Source: Anastatus disparis
Lineage: Eukaryota > Arthropoda > Insecta > Hymenoptera > Eupelmidae
NCBI GenBank assembly: GCA_017163975.1
Contig: JAFFSR010000221.1
Location: 2,294,001-2,358,000 of the forward strand
DNA: 64,000 nt
Direction of reading: 5' to 3'
Numbering within the stretch: the first letter of the stretch is position 1; the number at the start of each line of letters is the position of its first letter. Shown here one piece after another: positions 48,880 through 60,300 of this stretch. The notes under the pieces were generated by a model. That model did no database searches. It was not told where the DNA came from and worked only from the letters and a program-made list of their open reading frames with translations. The translations under genes were made by a program, and so were the position numbers.

Positions 48880-50870
48880 ATCTTATAAACAAATAGTTAT
48901 TTAAAATAATTTATAAAAAAAACTAAAAATAATTACATTATAAGAAAATATTAGATCATATATGCATACAGAATATTTTACTTTGATATGAAAAATATAG
49001 ATACTCTTTAAGCTAATTAAAATATTTCAGATATCGTCACTGAAAAAAATATTAAATTCTAGAAAAGTTAAATTTAGCTTCAAATTCTTAATTTGTCTAT
49101 TAAAAGAAATTGAATAAATTACTGATTAGAAGATTGGATTAGATTGATTACAAAATTTCTGATTCAACTAATATAATCAACACAATAGACAACATATATT
49201 TTGTAAAATTCCTCTGTTTTATTAATACAGCTGCGGAGTTTTATTCCATTTTGAAAATTCTGTATGAATCAACTTTGTGATAAAATAAATTGAGCAATGT
49301 TAAAATGCATATTGTTTGTGTTCAATTAATTTTATTCATAACTCATACAAATTTTCAAATAAATTAATTTATTATAGTTTAGAATTTTGGGTTCCAATAT
49401 TATATATTAAAATTTTTAGATTTTGTACAAGAAATCTAAAATTCTGAAAAACTAATGGATGAATTTATTTGAAAATTTAACTGAATGATCTCCATGATAC
49501 ATACTACAAGTTAATGCATTTCTTTTGTTAAAATTTTACAATAAAATAAAAAGATAGTCAATATTTATGAGTACAGTTGTAGTATCCATTTTACATCTCC
49601 TTAAGAAAATATAGGCTTCTCTAAAGATGTGCGAATACAATAGTCAATGTACTTTTCATTCAAAGTTATGTCCCTGAATTTTTGTTAAAAAATATGTTTT
49701 TTTATGTTTCCAAATTTAAACTCGTGAACCTCCAAAATTTATTTTTCTATAATACTGGATTATAAATACTATTAAAAAATAAAGAAAATAAACTTCGGTA
49801 GGATGATGAGCCCTTAAAATTTTTTAAATTAGAGAGCTCGTTGTTATAAATAATTGACGTATTTTCGTGCGAAATTTGATGTAAAAAAATATATTTTTTA
49901 GTGGCACACTTTCAAATTTGAAAATAATATCTAGAAACAAGTTTTAATCACATTTTAATAGGACAAGCAAATATATTAAAGATTGTTCACGTTAAAATTG
50001 TATTCACTAAGTAAATAAACAAACTTAGCAAATATTTGTGAATTTGAATGAAATTGTACTACTTAGTATTTTAAATTTTAAACCTGTGAATCTTGAAGTT
50101 GTCTTTCTTATAATGATTGATTTATTAAAAGCATAAAAAAAACTAAAAATATAAGCTGTTACACATGCTTTTAAAATTGTTCAAACTAGAGAATATTTTG
50201 TGCGCTAGTCTTAGACGGTGATACATCAGATGTTGGTAGCAAGATGTATAGCTGAGACACCTATAGTGATCAAAATCGTACCACCCACAAACCTTTACAA
50301 AAAATGAATTACGCTTATACATTGTTTATTGTGTAAAAATTTTTCAGCACTGCCATTAATTTTAATTTTTTTAAACCTCAAATTGCAAAAAATCCGAAGA
50401 TTTTCCCATGTAGACAAAATTTCCCTGTCAACACGTGTATAGAGAAATAAAAAATGAAATATACAATGAAAAATATATAAATAGAAACTATTTCATTTTT
50501 TTTTATTATCCCATTAAAGAAAAGTTTATTGTTGGCTCTTTAACTGTAATATTAAGAACCAAGAAATATGGTTTTCTCCAAAATATGAGGTTAAGATAAT
50601 AAAAAAAAGAAACGGTGCTCGCGCACTAAATAAAAGAAGAAGCATCTTCAAAAAGATCATAAACTGTACCTGACACCTGCAGACAATATCAACTTCAGCA
50701 GCAAGCATATCAACAACTTTGCCTTTTCCTTCATCGCCCCATTGAGCACCTAATACAACTATGACCTTGGCTTGTTGAGTTACCGGCTCTTCTGCATTAG
50801 ATGATACACGAAGCTTTTTTCTTAAAGAAACTGCTGCAGCTTCATTACCAGAATCACCGTTGGCTTGCAT
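46167..50870 (-). CDS. AdSS: Adenylosuccinate synthetase
   Basis: The six coding exons are 50870-50670, 48756-48654, 47786-47423, 47264-46872, 46789-46533 and 46216-46167. They sum to 1368 bases, 455 aa plus TAG, the usual eukaryotic length. The ATG at 50870 ([10 protein letters not shown]) is preferred over an upstream in-frame TTG. The enzyme joins IMP and aspartate using GTP to form adenylosuccinate, the first committed step from IMP to AMP, in the cytosol. Signatures seen are QWGDEGKGK at 43-51 (nucleotide and Mg binding, catalytic Asp), GGSNAGHT at 68-75 (catalytic His), [42 protein letters not shown] and [11 protein letters not shown]. One odd point is Ser in GGSNAGHT where Asn is usual. 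Most donors are normal; the third intron begins GTTTGT, a weak donor. Intron 1 is about 1.9 kb and holds a TA microsatellite near its 3' end (48.8 kb) and a TIR relic; intron 5 contains two long hairpins. Confidence 0.96.
46268..46438. mobile_element. Pair of adjacent long hairpins in last AdSS intron
   Basis: The first hairpin, 46268-46353, pairs AAAATGTACTTTCGC with GCGAAAGTACATTGCGC and extends to TAGTAT/ATACTA at the base. The second, 46355-46438, pairs TTATAACACGAGGGGCGTAA with TTACGCCCCGAGTGTTATAA with one mismatch at the base, continuing through AATGGTCATTTTATGC. Both contain GCGTAAAATG. They resemble foldback transposable elements but could also act on splicing or be processed as double-stranded RNA. 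Confidence 0.8.
48796..48876. repeat. TA microsatellite
   Basis: About 80 bases of TA dinucleotide repeat with a short AAATAATTA interruption, within intron 1 of AdSS, about 40 bases from the exon 2 acceptor. Confidence 0.95.
49320..49604. mobile_element. Relic of the TTAA-flanked TIR element
   Basis: Matches the right part of 20564-20951: GAATTTATTTGAAAATTTAA, the TTTATGAGTACAG block and terminal ATCTCCTTAA. The left TIR is not recognisable. It sits inside intron 1 of AdSS. Confidence 0.65.
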
Positions 50871-51200
50871 CTTTACACTTACTGACAATGCTTAATAATT
50901 AATATTTTGTACACAATCAGTTGTTTATTCCTCCACTATTGTAATCAGTACTTCTCTCTTTCTGTACGCGCCTTTTTTGCGACCTCGTGTAGGCTTGGGT
51001 TAAGTTTTTTATCTATGCAACCAACTTGATGCTTTTGTGTACTACACTATACTGACAATGACTAGAGAGATAACACTTGTGGAAATACGCTGATAGGATA
51101 AGGAGAGTTGATGAGAGAGAGGTTGTCTAGATAACAGAGACGTTTGTGCTTAGATTGATATAGGTGCGCTTACAGCGCCATAAACTTACATATAATGTTA
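50871..51200 (-). promoter_or_regulatory. Promoter region of AdSS
   Basis: Directly upstream of the ATG and somewhat less AT-rich (ACGCGCC, GAGAGA motifs near 50960-51120). No TATA box at a diagnostic position. Inferred from position. Confidence 0.4.
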
Positions 51201-52343
51201 GAGAATAAATTTTAAATGGCTAAAATCACATGGTATGACATAAAAATCTTTACAAAAATGTTTACTATAATAATAAGAACCTTTGTTAAAAAGATATTCA
51301 ATTTAATGTTTCGGCTACTTAAGTGATTTAAAATCTATCACATGTAAATTAATGTTTGTTAATATGAAATTTAATGCTGATTTGCATCAAAATAAATAAA
51401 TTTTACCGTTATTCTACTATTGAATCAAATGAAACCTACCGTAAAAATTATAAATAAATGCAATAGCATGATTTGCATTTAATACACTTCTATTAAATTT
51501 GCTTTTAGTACTTGCAGGGAAAGGTTTATTTAATAGTGTGCGCAATGTTTTCTGTATAATAATATTTAACAAAAAATTATGCAAACATGAAATTTTTATA
51601 AAAGTTTATCATACACGTAAATTTGATTAAAAAATATTTCAAAACTCATAAATTTTTTGACATTTTTTCGTAAAAATCTCATTACTGAAAGTTAATAATA
51701 CAAAAAAACTTCCTACTTCTGAATATTACCCTTTGTATTATAAAATAAATATTTACAGTAAAGAACCACTAATGAGTCACTTCTTTGAAACAGTTAGGAG
51801 GAGGAGAGGAGCCAAAAAATAACGTAAAATAACGTGAGGATTAAAAGACGGAGGAGAGGAAAGTTGTTACAAAATATAGAGATATATTTATAGAAATAAA
51901 ACTATATTAAATAAAAAAACAAAGGTAACCTTTATAAAAAATATATTTTATTAAAATACAAAACTTATAATTTTTAAAACTATTTCTTTTGTTACTTTTT
52001 GCAGCATAATCATTTATTATATCACTGTAATTAACTCTTTCGGATAATTTTAGGTTTTAATTATATCAAACAATGAAAACAACGATGTTCATTACAATTT
52101 GTTATTATCAAGCTTGAAAAAATACAGAAGCAAGCTTAAATATCAGGAAATATTGAATTTTGACTGTCATTTTTTTATTGTAAATATAAATTAAAATAAA
52201 AAATGCTTCATATTTTATTGTTTCCAGCAAATAATATCTCAGCGTATACTTCAATTATTATAAAGATTCCAAAGTATTAAATAAATGTTAATTATTGTAA
52301 AATAATTATTACGCCTACAATCATTATCAGCTTGAACCTTGTT
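51201..52343. other. AT-rich DNA, no gene seen
   Basis: Short frames only. A purine-rich GGAGGAGAGGAG patch near 51800-51860 is the only feature. Confidence 0.35.
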
Positions 52344-54885
52344 TTCAACTACACAAGAAGAAATGGTGGTAAGTCCATAACATTATATTTCAATTATTAT
52401 CAAATATTACTTGAATTCAAGTATAGTTAATTGTGATAGCGAGATTTTCATTAGAAAATACACAATACTATGCAATTTGGATTACCTAGTATCATATCAT
52501 ATCAATGGGTAAAGAACCACCACATTATTTGAGTTTTATTGGATTGGAGAGTTAGTGTGACTAGCAAATAAACAAAGCTCAAAGAAGAAAGAATAATTAT
52601 GAAGAGGTGGTAACTCGACCACAAAACATTGCAATAAATTCATTTTAAGACCTACGATGTTTTTTGTCATAGCTCAGATGTCCACTTAATTCAAAATTTT
52701 TCAAATTATGAACAACCTTCTGACCGTATCTAGTATCAACTGCTCAAGAAAAAACCAAGGTAAGACCATAACATTTCAATTATTATCAAATATTACTTCA
52801 AGTATATTTAACTGTGACAACGAGGTTTTCATTAGAAAATACGCACTATGCAATTTAGATTACCTACTATCACATGATGTCAACGGGTAAAGAGCCACAT
52901 CATTTATGCCCTATTAGATTTGAGAGTTATTGTAGTTAGCAAACGAGTAAGGCTAAAGAAAGAGAGAATAATTAAGAACAACCTTCTGACCGTACCTAGC
53001 ATTAACTGCTCAAGAAGAAATCAAGATAAGTCCATAACATTTTAATTATTATCAAATATTACATCAAGTATATTTAACTGTGACAGCGAGGTTTTCATTA
53101 GAAATACGCACTATGCGATTTGGATTACCTACTACCATATGATGTCAACGAGTAAATAGCCACATTATTTGTGTTTTAGTGAATAGGAGAGTTGATGTGG
53201 CTAGCAAATAAGTAAAGGTCAAGGAAGACAGAATAATTATGAACATAAGAACAACCTTCTGACCCTACCTAGCATTCAATTACTCAAGAAGAAATCAAGG
53301 TAAGTCCATAACATATTTCAATTATTATCAAATATTACTTCAATAACATTCAATTGTGAGAAAGGTTTTCATTAGAAAATACGCACTATGCAATTTGGAT
53401 TACCTACTATCATATCATGTCAACGGGTATAAAAGCCACAACGTCATTTGAGCTTCCTTGGATTGCAGAGTTGGTGTGGCTTGCAAATAAGTAAAGCTCA
53501 AGGAAGAGAGAATAATTAAGAAGAACCTTTTGACCGTACATAGCATCAACTGCTTAAGAAGAAATCAAGATAAGTCTATAACATATTTCAATTATTATCA
53601 AATATTACTTCAATAACATTCAACTGTGAGAACGAGGTTTTCATTAGAAAATACGCACTATCCAATTTGGATTACCTACTATCATATCATGTCAACGGGT
53701 AAAAAGCCATAGTGTCATTTGAGCTTCCTTGGATTAGAGAGTTGGTATGGCTAGCAAATAAGTAAAGCTCAAGGAAGAGAGAATAATTAAGAACAACCTT
53801 TTGACCGTACCTAGCATTCAATTACTCAAGAAGAAATCAAGGTAAGTCCATAACATATTTCAATTATTATCAAATATTACTTCAATAACATTCAACTGTG
53901 AGAACGAGGTTTTCATTAGAAAATACGCACTATGCAATTTGGATTACCTACTATCATATCATGTCAATAAGTAAAAAGCCATAGTGTCATTTGAGCTTTA
54001 TTGGATTGAAGAGTTGTTGTGGCTAGTAAATAAGTAAAGCTCAATGAGAGAGAATAATTAAGAAGAACCTTTTGACCGTACATAGCATCAACTGTTTAAG
54101 AAGAAATCAAGATAAGTCCATAACATATTTCAATTATTATCAAATATTACTTCAAGTACATTTAACTGTGAGAACGAGGTTTTCATTAGAAAATACGCAC
54201 TATCCAATTTGGATTACTTACTATCAACGAGTAAAAAGCCACATCATTTGAGCTTTATTGGATTGAAGAGTTGTTGTGGCTAGTAAATAAGTAAAGCTCA
54301 ATGAGAGAGAATAATTAAGAAGAACCTTTTGACCGTACGTAGCATCTACTGCTTAAGAAGAAATCAAGATAAGTCCATAACATATTTCAATTATTATCAA
54401 ATATTACTTCAATAACATTCAACTGTGAGAACGAGGTTTTCATTAGAAAATACGCACTATGCAATTAGGATTACCTACTATCATATCATGTTAACGGGTA
54501 AAAAGCCATAGTGTCATTTGAGCTTCCTTGGATTAGAGAGTTGGTGTGGCTAGCAAATAAGTAAAGCTCAAGGAAGAGAGAATAATTAAGAACAACCTTT
54601 TGACCGTACATAGCATCAACTGCTTAAGAAGAAATCAAGATAAGTCCATAACATATTTCAATTATCATCAAATATTACTTCAAGTACATTTAACTGTGAG
54701 AACGAGGTTTTCATTAGAAAATACGCACTATCCAATTTGGATTACCTATTATTATATGATGTCAACGGGTAAAAAGCCACATAATTTATGCTCTATCGGA
54801 TTGGAGAGTTAGTGTGGCTAGCAAACGAGTAAAGCTCAAGGAAGAGAGAATAATTATGAACATAAAAACAACCTTCCTCGAGTAA
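52344..54885. repeat. Tandem array, about nine units of roughly 270 bases
   Basis: The marker AAGAAATCAAGGTAAGTCC or a close variant recurs near 52360, 52748, 53013, 53290, 53558, 53830, 54098, 54357 and 54628. Each unit contains TTCAATTATTATCAAATATT, ACGAGGTTTTCATTAGAAAA and ATTTGGATTACCTACTATCA. The spacing is 260-280 bases, apart from the first interval, which is longer by an insertion. Units also hold an internal inverted repeat, for example TTGAGCTTTA with TAAAGCTCAA. Noncoding minisatellite or satellite. Confidence 0.93.
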
Positions 54886-55265
54886 ACGCAGTTTTCAACG
54901 AAACCGTCAGAAATTCGACAGAAATTCTTGAAATTATAATAAAGCCCAGGTAAATGGAGTAGATTTTAAAAAAGATAAAATAAATAAAAATAATAAATTA
55001 TTTTAAAAAAGTTATGATGAAAAATCAAGCATCAATTATTTCTTTAGTTTTACAGTGAAAGATTGATACATAATTTTAAAGCTGTTTTTGGAATGTTTAT
55101 TTTTCAAAAATTAAAACACTTCCAGCGCACTGTAAACTCAGTTTTCAACGAAGCAAGCTAAAAAATCTTTCACAGAATCTTAAAATCATAATATAACCCA
55201 CCTAAGTGGAGTCGATACATGAGATAAATAAATATAAATTATTTTTAAAACATGTTTCAATGATT
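54885..55265. repeat. Two diverged copies of a repeat of about 240 bases
   Basis: GCAGTTTTCAACGAAACC at 54890 and CTCAGTTTTCAACGAAGC at 55138 begin similar blocks continuing through GAAATTCTTGAAATTATAAT against GAATCTTAAAATCATAATAT and GTAAATGGAGT against CTAAGTGGAGT. Confidence 0.6.
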
Positions 55266-55883
55266 AATAAATAATTATTTTCTATGAAGATTTCCAAAAT
55301 TTTTAATTTTTTCATAGATTTTATAAGTTTAATATAACTTTCATCTGTAAATGACTGAATTATTTGCTACGAAATTTAGCAACAATTTTATAAAACTATT
55401 GAGAAAAATTAGGAATTTCGAAAGCATACCTGATGCTGGTGTTATTTTTAGAAAAGAAAAGAGATTATTTTATCTAAGCAATTGTTAGGACTGTCCCAGA
55501 AAATTTTATTACAGACCGTGTTCATAAAGAAATAACTAAAAAAATGAATTAAGATTAATTAAAGAATCATTTATTAAAGGGGTCTTCAAAAAAGATAAAA
55601 GTCTACCGGCTACTGCATTTTATATACTTTCAAGAAGTCAATTTCCAAAAGGTGTTGCATGCAAAAATAGTTGCTGCTACTATTAAGATTTTTCATATAG
55701 AATTTTTTTATGAAATTTCATATAGAATCCATATAGAATAACTGTTAACGATGAATTCGTGTATTCTCAAGTCGTAAGACGATAAACGTCTAGTACAGGA
55801 GTACAACCATTGTGAGTGAAGCAAATACTACCTCTAGATTTGTCTTTGATGTACAAAAAAAATAAGCATGTCAATATCGCATA
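55266..55883. other. AT-rich DNA, no gene seen
   Basis: No exon or repeat recognised. Confidence 0.35.
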
Positions 55884-55994
55884 TAAGGTAAGTGTACCAG
55901 TTTTTGGACACCTTAAGAATGGTACCACCCAATATTATCCAGTTATTGGGTGGTACCATTCTTAAGGTGTCCAAAAACTGATACACTTACCTTA
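55884..55994. mobile_element. Near-perfect palindromic MITE
   Basis: Arms of about 50 bases: TAAGGTAAGTGTACCAGTTT pairs with AAACTGATACACTTACCTTA, and CTTAAGAATGGTACCACCCA with TGGGTGGTACCATTCTTAAG, around a 10-base centre. Only single mismatches, so a young insertion. Confidence 0.85.
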
Positions 55995-57268
55995 ATCATA
56001 TATCAAACTGATGAAATAACACGGCAAAAATGCATTTAAAATAAAAAAAGAATTTTTAAGATGATTAGATACGGCAGACTAGTCACAGTAAGAATAGTTG
56101 CTGTGACCATTAATATTTTCATATCTTGAATTTACAAACGCGATAGTCATTAGTGCAGATGGTACTGGCTAATACGAATTTATTGAAGAACATAAACTCG
56201 TATATTCATGCTAATGGTAGGTTTTTGTTTTCAAGTCGTGGGATAGTAGCCACACAGTGCAGAAGTACATTGACAGTAAGTACAAGGATTATTTTTCTTG
56301 ATTGTTATTTGTATTACTTTTCTCAACTTAAATAATTGGCTCATAGCTTAATTAATTTATATAGATTTAAGAAATTAAATAATATTCTTTAGGGCGAAAA
56401 ATGAAGATATTCATTATTTAATTTCTAAGGCAGTTAATTACCTCTTAAGACTATTTGTAAATTAGGACTTTTGGAGAATGAACCAAAGTTAAATTCATTA
56501 TACCTCTTGCAAATTTATACCACCTCTTTCTTCGGTAATAAAATTTGTGTTCTTACATATAACTGAGTTAATTAATCGTCGCCATGCGTTAATCCAGTTG
56601 TCAAGAATACAAAACTTAGCTGAAGCTACACTTTTAGATTTTCTTAAATTTGTATAGATTAGACATTGCAAGCTTAATTATTACAAAATTATTGAATGAT
56701 ATTAAATACAAAATATATTCCATCAATATTTTTCAATGTGATTATACAGAAGATTAGTCGTATGTAAGAAAATCACGTGTTTGAGAATTATATTTAATAT
56801 TATCAAGTTACCAGCTAGTGTCCAGGTTCCCAAAACTCATGAGACAAATATTTCGATTTCGTTTGCACTTATATCTCTTATAATATTGCATTATTAAGGT
56901 TGGAATATTTTCTCCTGTAAACAAAAATATTTAAATTAAACAGTCACACTAAATAGTAAATATGAACATATTTTTTTTATTTTTTACTTTTAACTTCAAA
57001 CAATTAAAAAAAATAGATTTTTTTCATTTATTTATTTTAATGTAAAAAATTATTTATTTCTGATTATCTTTCAAAAGTTTATTGTTACATCTTCAATGGT
57101 CTTCATTTCCAAGAAATAAAAATTTTAATATATACATTGTTATTTATTAAGAAACGTGAGATCTTATGAGTTCTCATATGAGATCTCATGTCATTTTTTC
57201 ATGAGAAAAATAGGGCTATTCAACTCCATTCATCTATTTCATTCTAATAATTATAAAAGCTTGCTTAA
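55995..57268. other. AT-rich DNA, no gene seen
   Basis: Short open frames only; none carries recognisable motifs. Confidence 0.35.
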
Positions 57269-57655
57269 GAGCAGGCCGGATTCGCTGTCCTTGTCTAATT
57301 GAGATTTTCGTTATTTACTCAAGTATTAATCGGTGTATCTGCAAATTGAAGGTTAAGCGCAATAGATATTATTATTACAAATATGTATGCACAAGAAAAC
57401 AAAAATCTACCGATTTGTTTTTGAGAAAAGTAAGGAACGCGAAAATATTATAAACATAAACTTTCACCTCGGCGTTTCTTACTTTTCTCAAAAACAAAGC
57501 GGTAGAATTTTTTTTTCTTGTGCATAAATGTTTATTATAATAATATCTATTGCGCTTAACCTTTAATTTGAAGATACACTGATTAATAGTTGAGTAAATA
57601 ACAAAAAACTCAATTGCTACTCGGTCGGTATCAGGTTCTACTCCGGCCTGCTGTT
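57269..57655. mobile_element. Large inverted-repeat (foldback) element
   Basis: About 387 bases in two arms. GAGCAGGCCGGA pairs with TCCGGCCTGCTGT at the ends. Inward, GGTTAAGCGCAATAGATATT pairs with AATATCTATTGCGCTTAACC, and TTTGTTTTTGAGAAAAGTAA with TTACTTTTCTCAAAAACAAA. No coding frame. Confidence 0.85.
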
Positions 57656-58084
57656 AATAACTATTAGTAATTATTAATAACTACTATTAGATCTCAAGCA
57701 AAATTTTTTACAAGAGTTATTTGTATTTATTGTATTATTTATTCTATAATTATGAAAAACTTTTATTGATATCTTAAACTTACTTTACCATTCCACATGA
57801 AATCGTCAGTTGTGCCGACAAAGACGGAGACAATGGTGGTGAATATAGATTTATAAATTGCTCCGATTACATTGTTATTTTACTTAATTCTTTACTCCAA
57901 CAACTGGTTTTGTTATAATTGTTATGGCTTGCTATCTGAACTTCAACCCTTTTAAAATAAAAAATAAAATTTATTAAATTTTTATTTTAAAAATATTACG
58001 TGCTTTTATAAATATAATCAATAAAATAATATAAGATAATTGAATTTAAAAAATATAATCCAAAAAAATTTTGAAATTGTAGAA
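57656..58084. other. Region with an isolated short frame, gene status unclear
   Basis: On the minus strand at about 57870-57785 a frame reads AIYKSIFTTIVSV then FVGTTDDFMWNGK, ending at a good GTAAGT donor. It looks like a membrane-spanning exon of a small protein, but no matching start or upstream exon is convincing. Confidence 0.25.
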
Positions 58085-58203
58085 ACCCTGGTTAAAATGT
58101 CTGACAAGGTTCGGGAAAATTCGATAAAGTTCGGTTACAAAAAAAATCTTTTCGTTTTTTGGTAACAGACCTTCCCAAACTTCTTGACATTTTGACCAGG
58201 ATA
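58085..58203. mobile_element. Imperfect foldback element
   Basis: CCTGGTTAAAATGTCTGACA pairs with TTGACATTTTGACCAGG, and GTTCGGGAA with CTTCCCAAAC. About 120 bases, no coding. Confidence 0.65.
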
Positions 58204-59146
58204 TTTAGTATGAAACATACATTTAAAAAGTATATGATCCGATATAAACTTAATTAAAAATCACTGTTAAAAAAAGACATTAAATTTAATGCAAAACTGG
58301 AAGCTTGCTTCAAGTTTGTACATGATAATCAATAATTTTACCGTAATTTTACTTTACAATTGCATGAAATTTAAAGTAAAAATAAAAATTTCATAAATGT
58401 ACAGGAAGCAAAATTCAATTTTTTTTAACAGCGATGAACCGCTAAAAGTAAATAGATTTTTTTTTAAATTCTAATAATGCAGTTCATAAGTAAGGTTATG
58501 TACTTGCCGACTCATTTCGCCTTCTGTTTGCTTCAGCTTCATCAATAAATTTTCTATATTCACAAATGAAAGCATAATCAATTAAAAAAGAAATAAGCAA
58601 AAATTTTAACTACTCTTTTAGTAAAGTTGATGCTTACCGGATCTTTTCGTCCTCCATTTCTTTTATTCATTCATTTCACCAAGCTGCTTCTTTCTTTGGC
58701 ATGCTCAGCGGTGTTCGGAAATTGCTATTGCCAATAGTAGCCGCGGCAACGTCGCCATAAATTTTAGCGGGACATTTAAAATACAACGAAATTTTTAGTC
58801 CGATTATGAGTTTTTAACGAATGATTTCATACATTAATTTCTTTAAATTTTCATCACTTGCCCTATATTTTTTTTGAAGCAACGAAAGATGAGAGTTTGA
58901 AGATTATTTTTTCAAAGTTTCATAAAAATCCTTTCAGTTTAGAAAATAACACAGGAGACTATTGAACCTCCTTAAATCATTATTTAATTGCAGTAAATAA
59001 CTTCCTAAAACTTATTTGATTAAATTTTTAATTAACATAAAACAAATATTAAGTAGATTAGTCTCGATTACTTGTCGAGCGAAAACAAAGAAGTTGACCT
59101 AAAGAAAACATAAAATTAAACATATTGCTTTTTAACTTGTCCACAG
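58204..59146. other. Possible first exons of a minus-strand gene, otherwise nothing clear
   Basis: On the minus strand, ATGGAGGACGAAAAGATCCG with a GTAAGC donor near 58638 could join to an AG acceptor at about 58555 to give MEDEKIRKFIDEAEANRRRN. The frame closes soon after, so I list it only as a lead. Confidence 0.25.
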
Positions 59147-59401
59147 ATACCCAATAATCTACCAAATGCAGCTGAACAGAAATGGCCTCTTACGGAGAAG
59201 CCATCAGTATTCGAGTTGATTAGAGCAAAGATGCTTAAAGCAAGGGAAACTGGATCAAAAATGGATATAAGCATGCAGGAAGCGGAAGCATTTAAGGAAG
59301 AATGCGACCAAAGAAAAAAAGAAATAGAGCGTATATGTCAAGAAGATTTTCTTCATATGGGTGATTCTATTCGAACGGGTCAAATTCAAATTTTGAAATA
59401 A
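59147..59401 (+). CDS. Probable terminal coding exon of an unrecognised gene
   Basis: After CTTGTCCACAG at 59146, an open frame of 84 codons begins IPNNLPNAAEQKWPLTEKPS and ends with TAA at 59399-59401. The codon use and composition (Glu, Lys, Arg, Met, charged helix from about residue 25 to 65, EAEAFKEECDQRKKEIERI) look protein-coding, unlike the surrounding DNA. The segment from FELIRAKMLKARE onward suggests a coiled-coil. Upstream exons were not found, so the start lies in an unidentified exon or the piece is a processed fragment. I do not recognise the family. Confidence 0.5.
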   Translation: MPNNLPNAAEQKWPLTEKPSVFELIRAKMLKARETGSKMDISMQEAEAFKEECDQRKKEIERICQEDFLHMGDSIRTGQIQILK

Positions 59402-60300
59402 TAGAAAATAAAGATATTCATTTTAAAAATTTTACTCAAGTTTTTTTATGGTTATATATAATAGAACAATATCCCAAAGTAGCCAAGCTGTCCATAGGTT
59501 ATTCCCAGAAAAACTGATGGATAAAAAATATACTGATACAGAGGAATTACTTTTATTCCACGGGAATTACTTTTTTCATTACCATCACTTGATATATTAT
59601 TTTCTAATAATATTTATGTCGAACAAAGATTCTAAACTATCTATGGGTGAATTTTTAAAAATAAAAAACGATGAGTTACAGCAAAAATATGTATTTTTAA
59701 ACATTATTAGAAGAAAGTTAAAGAACAAATATATCCATACAAATATATAATAACATTATTTTTGTGTTTGGGAGGGGAGTTAAGTGTACTTGATGATAAA
59801 GGATTAGTAGAAAGTTCGCCACGTCCACGTGTAGAAACCATTTTATTACCAATACAATCTAAAATAATATATTATCAATTTACAGATTTTTCAATTCAGA
59901 TTTTTTAAAGACTTTCGTTTAAATTAAAATAATTATATACTTACTTTGATATCAACGACAAACTCTTCATCAAGGCTAATGACAAACTGATATTTTTATT
60001 TTCTGAATACTACGATGTAACCTTTGATTTCGCTTTATTTATTTGTAGTATATAGTGTAGTATGTAAATATGACTGCAGTGATTGTTTACAAAAAGATTT
60101 GAGAATGTGCTTACTCAAAAATATATATATATATATATATATTTTCAATTTTGATTATATAAAAATTATAAGCATTATAATATGTATTAAATTTCAAGTG
60201 TACAAATAATTTAACACTTCATGGTATGAAATTCATGAATAAAATTGTTGACTTTATTATTTAATTAGAATTTTGTGAGTACATCTCAAAAAAGGCAGGG
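59402..60300 (+). other. Downstream of the terminal exon, one short open frame
   Basis: A 100-codon frame at 59448-59750 contains MSNKDSKLSMGEFLKIKNDE and a basic C-terminus. It could be a small gene or remnant; the evidence is too thin to call it. An AT dinucleotide run lies at about 60119-60141. Confidence 0.25.
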
